From DASULK01 sp036381835 (GTDB lineage: Bacteria > Actinomycetota > Actinomycetes > Mycobacteriales > Micromonosporaceae): DNA of 25,195 bases. Positions 20,410-25,195 of this stretch are shown here, in pieces. The notes beneath the pieces are model-generated. The model ran no database searches. It saw only the letters and a list, made by a program, of their open reading frames with translations, and was not told the origin of the DNA. A program made the position numbers and the translations under genes. Position 1 is the stretch's first letter, and each line of letters starts with the position of its first letter. Where the stretch lies: contig DASVCA010000214.1 in NCBI GenBank assembly GCA_036381835.1, positions 1 through 25,195 on the forward strand, written 5' to 3'.

Positions 20410-21231
20410 GTGGACGGACAACGTAGCTACTCCGACGATCACTACGCCGAGGACCGCGAGCCCCGCTGGCGCGGCCTCGGATCGGGATATGAACCCGAGC
20501 GAGGCTATGCCGACACGCAGTGGCACGCGACGGCCGACGACCGTTACCCGGTTGGCGACTACCGGGGAGCGGACGCAGGCGGTGCCGGTGAGCGTCGGTA
20601 TCGTGGCGCCGGCCGCCGGTACGCCGACGAGTTCGACGGCGACCTGTCGACGAGTCCCGGGCTGCCTCCGACCAGCCCCGGGCCGGCCCCGACGAGCCCG
20701 GGGCTACCACCGATCGGCCTCGGTGCTCCGCTCGCCGACCCCGTGGCCCCCACCGGCCCAGCGCGGGCGGGTGGAGAGCAGGGGATGACCGTGGACTCGC
20801 CCACTGGGCCGATGCCCGAGATCGAACCGCCGACGGCCGCCCCCGTTCTTTCGATGACGGAGCCCCACCACGTACCTGTCGAGCCCGGCCCGGCGCCCAC
20901 GCGCCGGCTGGCGACGAACGCGCCGGTGGGGGAGGGCGTCTATCGGACCCGCCGGCCCGCGCTGGCGCTGCTCCTCATCCTGCTCGCCCTGGCCTTCGAG
21001 GTACCGGCCCTGCGCCTGCTGCTGGGTGCCGCCTTCGGCGGACCGGTGTCGGCTCCGGACGTGCTCGCCGGCACGTTCCTGGTACTCGGCGTCCCGTTGT
21101 TCGCCAGCGGGCTCTACGGACTGAGTTCGACCGCACTGGCCGATGCGAGTCGTGTCTGGTCCCGGCCGCCGACGGCGTACCTGACCGTCGGACTCGTCCT
21201 GTTCCTCGCCGCGGCGCTCGCCGTGGACTGA
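20410..21231 (+). CDS. Hypothetical proline-rich membrane protein
   Basis: I do not recognise this protein. From the GTG at 20410 it is 273 aa. Residues 1-80 are rich in Asp, Arg, Tyr and Gly (YADTQWHATADDRYPVGDYR), and 81-113 contain Pro-rich repeats (TSPGLPP, TSPGPAP, TSPGLPP). About residues 114-180 are an unstructured Pro/Thr/Ala stretch. Three hydrophobic helices follow (about 184-205, 217-236, 255-272), so the long N-terminus is probably cytoplasmic and disordered. Starts at 20356 (ATG) or 20410 (GTG) are both possible; the latter avoids an odd Cys-containing lead-in. It is divergent from yraN, ends in a very strong hairpin, and sits just before rpsB. Function unknown. Confidence 0.75.
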   Translation: MDGQRSYSDDHYAEDREPRWRGLGSGYEPERGYADTQWHATADDRYPVGDYRGADAGGAGERRYRGAGRRYADEFDGDLSTSPGLPPTSPGPAPTSPGLPPIGLGAPLADPVAPTGPARAGGEQGMTVDSPTGPMPEIEPPTAAPVLSMTEPHHVPVEPGPAPTRRLATNAPVGEGVYRTRRPALALLLILLALAFEVPALRLLLGAAFGGPVSAPDVLAGTFLVLGVPLFASGLYGLSSTALADASRVWSRPPTAYLTVGLVLFLAAALAVD

Positions 21232-21288
21232 GGAGGGCGGCGCTCCGTCACCGCTCGCCAACGACGTCGGGTGGACGACGGGGCGCTC

Positions 21289-21327
21289 GCCCGCGCCGGG
21301 CGGGGATCGTCCCCGCCCGGCGCGGGC
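21289..21327 (+). terminator. 18-bp perfect hairpin before rpsB
   Basis: Both arms are perfect complements: 21289-21306 pairs with 21310-21327 across the triloop TCG. It lies 57 nt after the hypothetical membrane protein stop and has no U-tract. It probably insulates the rpsB promoter from upstream transcription. Confidence 0.8.
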
Positions 21328-21334
21328 AACGGCG

Positions 21335-21340
21335 TACACT
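21335..21340 (+). promoter_or_regulatory. Candidate -10 element for rpsB
   Basis: TACACT at 21335-21340 matches the TAnnnT -10 pattern of the main sigma factor and sits just after the terminator hairpin, 170 nt before rpsB. The spacing puts any -35 inside the hairpin arm (CCCGCC), which is not a good match, so this is tentative. Confidence 0.35.
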
Positions 21341-21431
21341 GGTCCGTCGGCGACCGCCACGCGGTCGACTTCGCGCGCCCATCCACTCGGCGGCAGCCGT
21401 GGGGCGACGGTCCCCTGGTCCCGATCAGCTA

Positions 21432-21476
21432 GGTCGGGCCCGTCACGACCGGCGACTGGGCGCCAGGGCCCCGACC
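21432..21476 (+). promoter_or_regulatory. rpsB leader stem
   Basis: In the long rpsB leader, GGTCGGGCCC (21432-21441) can pair with GGGCCCCGACC (21466-21476) with one bulged C, enclosing a 24-nt loop. The stem ends 20 nt before the Shine-Dalgarno sequence AAAGGAG (21497-21503), 6 nt before the rpsB ATG. It could mediate S2 autoregulation as in other bacteria; this is inference. Confidence 0.4.
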
Positions 21477-21509
21477 GGGGCGTACCAACCAGGGGAAAAG
21501 GAGCATCAC

Positions 21510-22337
21510 ATGGCCGTAGTGACCATGCGTCAGCTGCTGGAGAGCGGCGTCCACTTCGGGCACCAGACCCGTCGCTGGAACCCGAAGATGAAGCGCTTCA
21601 TCTTCACGGAGCGCAACGGCATCTACAACATCGACCTCCGCCAGACCCTCGACTACATCGAGAAGGCCTACGACTTCGTCCGCAACACCGTCGCCGAGGG
21701 TGGCACCGTGCTGTTCGTCGGCACCAAGAAGCAGGCGCAGGCGGCGATCGCCGAGCAGGCCTCGCGGGTGGGGATGCCCTACGTCAACCACCGCTGGTTG
21801 GGCGGGATGCTCACCAACTTCCAGACCGTGTACAAGCGCCTCCAGCGGATGAAGGAGCTCGAGGCGATGGGCGACCTCACCGCCGGCCTGCAGGGCTACA
21901 CCAAGAAGGAGCTGCTGCAGCTGGCGCGGGAGAAGGAGAAGCTCAGCCGCACCCTGGGCGGTCTTCGGGACATGCAGAAGCTGCCGTCCGCGGTCTGGGT
22001 GGTCGACACCAAGAAGGAGCACATCGCCGTCGACGAGGCGCGGAAGCTGGGGATTCCGGTGATCGCGGTGCTCGACACCAACTGTGATCCGGATGAGGTG
22101 GACTTCCCGATCCCGGGCAACGACGACGCGATCCGCTCCGCCGAGCTGCTGACCAAGGTCGTCGCCTCCGCGGTGGCGGACGGCCTGCTCGCCCGTTCGA
22201 GCCGGCAGCGTGGGGACGAGAAGCCCGAGCCCGGCGTGGTCGCCGCCGACGAGCCGCTCGCGGAGTGGGAGCGCGAACTGCTCGAGGCGTCCTCGGAGGG
22301 CAAGGCCGAGCAGCCGGCGACGGCTACCGCGGAGTGA
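21510..22337 (+). CDS. rpsB: 30S ribosomal protein S2
   Basis: Ribosomal protein S2 of the small subunit, 275 aa. The sequence is unmistakable: MAVVTMRQLLESGVHFGHQ, then RRWNPKMKRFIFTERNGIYNIDL, then GTVLFVGTKKQAQAAI, NHRWLGGMLTNFQT, and PSAVWVVDTKKEHIAVDEARKLGIPVIAVLDTN. The C-terminal ~50 residues are an acidic, Ala/Glu-rich tail typical of actinobacteria. AAAGGAG 6 nt before the ATG at 21510 is a strong Shine-Dalgarno sequence; the frame is open further upstream only through the leader. rpsB-tsf is a conserved bacterial operon; here a 16-bp perfect hairpin lies between the two genes. Confidence 0.98.
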   Translation: MAVVTMRQLLESGVHFGHQTRRWNPKMKRFIFTERNGIYNIDLRQTLDYIEKAYDFVRNTVAEGGTVLFVGTKKQAQAAIAEQASRVGMPYVNHRWLGGMLTNFQTVYKRLQRMKELEAMGDLTAGLQGYTKKELLQLAREKEKLSRTLGGLRDMQKLPSAVWVVDTKKEHIAVDEARKLGIPVIAVLDTNCDPDEVDFPIPGNDDAIRSAELLTKVVASAVADGLLARSSRQRGDEKPEPGVVAADEPLAEWERELLEASSEGKAEQPATATAE

Positions 22338-22364
22338 GCCCCACGGGTCCGCATCCCGGGCCAC

Positions 22365-22399
22365 CCCGGTTCTCGGGGCACGATGCCCCGAGAACCGGG
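22365..22399 (+). terminator. 16-bp perfect hairpin between rpsB and tsf
   Basis: The arm at 22365-22380 is the exact complement of 22384-22399, with triloop CGA and no U-tract. It sits 27 nt after the rpsB stop and 49 nt before tsf. It is probably a partial terminator or processing site that sets the S2 to EF-Ts ratio. Confidence 0.75.
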
Positions 22400-22448
22400 T
22401 ATCGAGCACACGACCACATCCGCCGCCTCAATCACCGAAGAGAGAACC

Positions 22449-23279
22449 ATGGCTAACTTCACTGCCGCGGACGTCAAGAAGCTCCGCGACCTCACCGGCG
22501 CCGGCATGATGGACTGCAAGAAGGCGCTGACCGAGGCCGAGGGCGACGTCGACAAGGCCGTCGAGCTGCTGCGTATCAAGGGTGCCAAGGACGTCGGCAA
22601 GCGCGCCGGGCGCACGGCGGCCAACGGCTTGGTCGCCCATTCCGGCAAGGCGCTGCTCGAACTCAACTGCGAGACCGACTTCGTCGCCAAGAACGCCGAC
22701 TTCATCGCGCTGGCTGAACAGCTGGTCGAGCACGGTGCGCAGATCAACGCCGCGAACGCGGAGGAGCTGCTGGCGTCGGTGCTGTCCGACGGCCGGACCG
22801 TCGCCGATCTCATCCAGGAGCAGTCCGCGAAGATCGGTGAGAAGATCGTGCTCAGCCGGTTCGCCACGCTGAGCGGTGCCGTCGCCGTCTACCTGCACCG
22901 CAAGGCCCAGGATCTGCCGCCTCAGGTCGGCGTCCTGGTCGAGTACACCGGCAAGTCCGATGAAGCGGCGGAAGCGGACGCGCGGGGCGTCGCGATGCAG
23001 ATCGCCGCGATGCGCCCGAAGTACGTGACGCGGGACGAGGTGCCCGCTGACGTCGTCGAGTCGGAGCGCCGGATCGCCGAGCAGACGGCTCGCGAGGAGG
23101 GCAAGCCGGAGGCGGCCATGCCGAAGATCGTAGAGGGCCGTGTCAACGCCTTCTTCAAGGACGTTGTGCTGCTTGAACAGGCCTCGGTCGTCGACAACAA
23201 GAAGTCGGTCAAGCAGGTGCTCGATGAGGCGGGCATCCAGGTGACCCGGTTCGTCCGGTTCGAGGTCGGCCAGGCCTGA
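22449..23279 (+). CDS. tsf: Elongation factor Ts
   Basis: Guanine-nucleotide exchange factor for EF-Tu, cytoplasmic, 276 aa. The N-terminal UBA-like domain (VKKLRDLTGAGMMDCKKALTEAEGD) binds EF-Tu's GTPase domain. The core has the hallmark LNCETDFVAKNADF, with TDFVAKN at 76-82. Subdomains that contact EF-Tu follow, ending QVLDEAGIQVTRFVRFEVGQ. Length and domain layout are normal for actinobacteria. The ATG at 22449 is preceded by a modest purine stretch (GAAGAGAGA) and gives the standard MANFTAADVKKL start. It follows rpsB by 111 nt with a strong hairpin between. Confidence 0.98.
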   Translation: MANFTAADVKKLRDLTGAGMMDCKKALTEAEGDVDKAVELLRIKGAKDVGKRAGRTAANGLVAHSGKALLELNCETDFVAKNADFIALAEQLVEHGAQINAANAEELLASVLSDGRTVADLIQEQSAKIGEKIVLSRFATLSGAVAVYLHRKAQDLPPQVGVLVEYTGKSDEAAEADARGVAMQIAAMRPKYVTRDEVPADVVESERRIAEQTAREEGKPEAAMPKIVEGRVNAFFKDVVLLEQASVVDNKKSVKQVLDEAGIQVTRFVRFEVGQA

Positions 23280-23287
23280 TCCGGCGT

Positions 23288-23318
23288 GATGTGCCGGCGG
23301 CATCGCGATCGGCACGTC
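23288..23318 (+). terminator. Hairpin after tsf
   Basis: GATGTGCCG at 23288-23296 pairs with CGGCACGTC at 23310-23318 (9 bp with one G-U wobble) around a 13-nt loop, 8 nt after the tsf stop. There is no U-tract. A weak terminator or attenuator is plausible. Confidence 0.4.
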
Positions 23319-23349
23319 GGATCGGAGGATCCATCGGGGGAGGTCGTCG

Positions 23350-23433
23350 ATGGCGTGGTACGAGCCGGACGGCCTCCCCGTCACACAAGTTGAGCACCGG
23401 CCCGGCGGGTGGGCCGCGGGAAGGGCGGGTTGA
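23350..23433 (+). CDS. Candidate 27-aa upstream peptide abutting pyrH
   Basis: Small ORF starting MAWYEPDGLPVTQVEHRPGG and ending at TGA 23431-23433, directly followed by the pyrH ATG at 23434 with no spacer. A strong Shine-Dalgarno sequence (GGGGGAGG at 23336-23343) lies 6 nt before its ATG. Third codon positions are G or C in 22 of 27 codons, as in the neighbouring genes. Three of its residues are Trp. The arrangement suggests a leader peptide coupled to pyrH translation, or a short conserved protein. I recognise no family. Confidence 0.5.
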   Translation: MAWYEPDGLPVTQVEHRPGGWAAGRAG

Positions 23434-24201
23434 ATGACGCAGACGATGAGCGAGCGGATCTCATCAACGGAGGCGGTAACGGCGTCCCACGCTCAGCGGC
23501 CCCGTCGGGTGGTGCTCAAGCTCTCCGGTGAGGTCTTCGGCGGAGGGCAGGTCGGGGTCGATCCTGACGTGGTGCAGGCGGTCGCCCGCCAGATCGCGAC
23601 CGTGGTGCGCCGCGGTGTCCAGGTGGCGGTCGTGGTCGGCGGCGGTAACTTCTTCCGGGGGGCGCAGCTGCAGAAGCGCGGCATGGATCGGGCGCGCGCC
23701 GACTACATGGGCATGCTGGGCACGGTGATGAACTGTCTCGCCCTGCAGGACTTCCTGGAGAAGGAGGGCATCGAGACCCGGGTGCAGACGGCCATCACCA
23801 TGGCGCAGGTCGCCGAGCCGTACATCCCCTTGCGGGCGATCCGTCACCTGGAGAAGGGGCGGGTGGTCATCTTCGGCGCGGGTGCCGGGATGCCGTACTT
23901 CTCCACGGACACGGTCGCCGCGCAGCGGGCGTTGGAGATCCGTGCCGACCTCGTCCTGATGAGCAAGAACGGTGTGGACGGCGTCTACACCGCGGATCCG
24001 AACACCGACCCCAACGCCAGCAAGCTCGACTCCGTCACGTTCGCCGAGGCACTTCGCCGGGGGCTGCGGGTGGCCGACGCCGCCGCGTTCAGCTTGTGCA
24101 TGGACAACGGACTGCCCATGCTGGTTTTCGGAGCGGAAGGCGAGGACACGATCGTGCGAGCCGTCAGTGGTGAGCGCATCGGCACTCTGATCACGGTGTG
24201 A
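23434..24201 (+). CDS. pyrH: UMP kinase
   Basis: Converts UMP to UDP with ATP in pyrimidine nucleotide synthesis; a hexameric cytoplasmic enzyme of the amino-acid kinase family, unrelated to eukaryotic UMP/CMP kinase. Motifs: VVLKLSGEVFGGG (26-38) with the phosphate-binding Lys, VVVGGGNFFRGAQ, RARADYMGMLGTVMN, the allosteric-region QTAITMAQVAEPYIPLRAIRHLEKGRVVIF, and MSKNGVDGVYTADPNTDPNA. Length 255 aa includes about 20 extra N-terminal residues. The ATG at 23434 has a purine-rich upstream sequence (GGGAAGGGCGGG) and abuts the small upstream ORF. Gene order tsf-pyrH-frr is standard in bacteria. Confidence 0.97.
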   Translation: MTQTMSERISSTEAVTASHAQRPRRVVLKLSGEVFGGGQVGVDPDVVQAVARQIATVVRRGVQVAVVVGGGNFFRGAQLQKRGMDRARADYMGMLGTVMNCLALQDFLEKEGIETRVQTAITMAQVAEPYIPLRAIRHLEKGRVVIFGAGAGMPYFSTDTVAAQRALEIRADLVLMSKNGVDGVYTADPNTDPNASKLDSVTFAEALRRGLRVADAAAFSLCMDNGLPMLVFGAEGEDTIVRAVSGERIGTLITV

Positions 24202-24203
24202 GG

Positions 24204-24230
24204 CCGATTCGGGCGATCCGCCAGAATCGG
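24204..24230 (+). terminator. Hairpin between pyrH and frr
   Basis: CCGATTC (24204-24210) pairs with GAATCGG (24224-24230), and an inner stem GGCG-ATC-CGCC (24212-24222) extends it past a single G-A mismatch, giving 11 bp in all. It starts 2 nt after the pyrH stop. There is no U-tract, though an AT-rich segment follows near 24240-24250. It is a partial terminator candidate. Confidence 0.55.
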
Positions 24231-24279
24231 TTGGCGCGATCGATATTTCCATCAGCACCAGAAGGAGGCGACGGAGCCG

Positions 24280-24837
24280 GTGATCGAGGATACGCTCCTT
24301 GAGGCCGAGGAGAAGATGGACCGGGCGGTCGAGCACGCCAAGGAGGAGTTGGCCACCATCCGTACCGGGCGGGCCAATCCGGGGATGTTCTCCAAGATCG
24401 TTATCGACTATTACGGCAGTCCCACGCCGCTGACGCAGATGGCCTCCGTGGCCATCCCCGAGCCGCGCATGGTGATCATCAAGCCTTACGACCAGTCGCA
24501 GGTCCACGCGATGGAGAAGGCGATCCGCGACTCGGACCTCGGTGTCAACCCGAACAACGAGGGCAACCAGCTCCGTATCGTGCTGCCCCCGATGACCGAG
24601 GAGCGGCGGCGCGAGATGATCAAAGTTGCCCGGCACAAGGGTGAGGAAGGAAAGGTTGCGGTCCGCAATGTCCGGCGGCGGGCCAAGGAGGAACTCGACC
24701 GCCTGGTCAAGGACGGCGAGGTGGGCGAGGACGAGGGCCGCCGGGCCGAGAAGGAGCTGGACGACCTCACCCAACGTTACGTCGCCCGGATCGACGAACT
24801 GATGAAACACAAGGAAGCCGAGCTGCTCGAGGTCTGA
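24280..24837 (+). CDS. frr: Ribosome recycling factor
   Basis: Splits post-termination ribosomes together with EF-G; a tRNA-shaped cytoplasmic protein of 185 aa, the usual length. Conserved segments include KMDRAVEHAKEELATIRTGRANPGMF, YYGSPTPLTQMASVAIPEPRMVIIKPYD, IRDSDLGVNPNNEG, IRIVLPPMTEERRREMIKVARHKGE as a near match (LRIVLPP), and VRNVRRRAKEELDRL. The GTG at 24280 has GAAGGAGG at 24261-24268, 11 nt upstream, slightly long but clear. The stop overlaps the next start by one base (TGATG), so frr and the following gene are coupled, as in the usual pyrH-frr-cdsA order. Confidence 0.97.
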   Translation: MIEDTLLEAEEKMDRAVEHAKEELATIRTGRANPGMFSKIVIDYYGSPTPLTQMASVAIPEPRMVIIKPYDQSQVHAMEKAIRDSDLGVNPNNEGNQLRIVLPPMTEERRREMIKVARHKGEEGKVAVRNVRRRAKEELDRLVKDGEVGEDEGRRAEKELDDLTQRYVARIDELMKHKEAELLEV

Positions 24838-25195
24838 TGTCCCACCTCGACCCCTACGGTGGCGAGCCTCGCGAATGGGACCGGCAGGATGACCCGCTCG
24901 GCTGGCGGTACGCCGGCGACCGAGTCGATCCGCGGGCGCGGCACACCGGTGCCGCGCCCGATGTCTATGCCTGGCCACCCGAATCGGAGGTCACCGCCCG
25001 GTTCGACCGATCCGATGCCACGTTGCCCGGCATGCCGATACCGACGGGTGCCGCCGACGGCGCTCCTGCCGGATTCGCTGAAGTCGCCGAAGCCCAGGAC
25101 GACGACCGGACGATCGCCCACGGCCGCGACGCGCTTTCGCGACTGGAAACCGCGGTGTTGCCGCTCGTCGGTGCGCCGCAGCCACCCGGCAACTA
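24837..25195 (+). CDS. cdsA: Probable phosphatidate cytidylyltransferase, N-terminal part only
   Basis: Partial gene; 119 codons are visible before the window ends. The product starts MSHLDPYGGEPREWDRQDDP and continues as a hydrophilic region rich in Asp, Pro, Gly, Ala and Arg with no membrane helix or catalytic motif yet. The identification rests on position: cdsA directly follows frr in actinobacteria, and actinobacterial CdsA proteins often carry long disordered N-terminal extensions. If correct, the enzyme makes CDP-diacylglycerol from phosphatidic acid and CTP, the precursor of phospholipids, in the membrane. The ATG overlaps the frr stop by one base. The catalytic domain lies outside the window, so another function cannot be excluded. 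Confidence 0.6.
   Translation, partial: MSHLDPYGGEPREWDRQDDPLGWRYAGDRVDPRARHTGAAPDVYAWPPESEVTARFDRSDATLPGMPIPTGAADGAPAGFAEVAEAQDDDRTIAHGRDALSRLETAVLPLVGAPQPPGN

Noticed and set aside
23464..24978. Long minus-strand open frame (504 codons) across pyrH and frr
   Set aside because: Antisense shadow of well-identified genes, with no recognisable domain or ribosome binding site.
1..25195. CRISPR arrays, tRNA or rRNA genes, insertion sequences
   Set aside because: No regularly spaced repeats, cloverleaf sequences, rRNA motifs or transposase genes were recognised in this window.

Overview
The window comes from a high-G+C actinomycete. Codons strongly prefer G or C in third position, GTG and TTG starts occur, and the gene content is actinobacterial: a KH protein between rpsP and rimM, a DUF2469 gene after rnhB, and a secretin-free Tad (Flp) pilus locus. 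The tandem lepB genes and the long disordered N-terminus of the CdsA-like protein suggest Micromonosporaceae, but that placement is an inference.

Region 1 (1-5859, + strand) is the housekeeping string rpsP, khpA, rimM, trmD, rplS, lepB1, lepB2, a NUDIX hydrolase gene, rnhB and a DUF2469 gene. Many junctions overlap by 1-23 nt, which indicates translational coupling. Perfect hairpins punctuate the trmD/rplS and rplS/lepB gaps.

Region 2 (5978-15852, + strand) opens with a secreted M23-like protein and continues with a complete monoderm Tad pilus locus: prepilin peptidase, Flp pilin, a 40-codon small ORF, TadE, TadG-like, CpaB/RcpC, CpaE/TadZ, the CpaF/TadA ATPase, a von Willebrand A-TadB fusion, and TadC. 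A strong hairpin follows flp and probably lets the major pilin be made in excess. The metal-binding VWA domain, normally part of TadG, is here on the front of TadB.

Region 3 (15946-20202, - strand) holds yraN, comM, dprA and xerC, transcribed in that order and converging on tadC across a bidirectional terminator candidate. Compared with the gene order I recall for Mycobacterium tuberculosis, the block from yraN to the M23 gene is inverted, and the Tad locus sits between xerC and the M23 gene. This puts a pilus locus beside two transformation genes (dprA, comM), which is notable because Flp pili are needed for natural transformation in Micrococcus luteus.

Region 4 (20410-25195, + strand) starts with an unrecognised proline-rich membrane protein ending in an 18-bp perfect hairpin. 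It continues with rpsB, tsf, a 27-codon upstream ORF abutting pyrH, pyrH, frr, and the start of a cdsA candidate cut by the window edge. Near-perfect hairpins without U-tracts lie between rpsB and tsf and between pyrH and frr. No tRNA, rRNA, CRISPR array or insertion sequence was seen.
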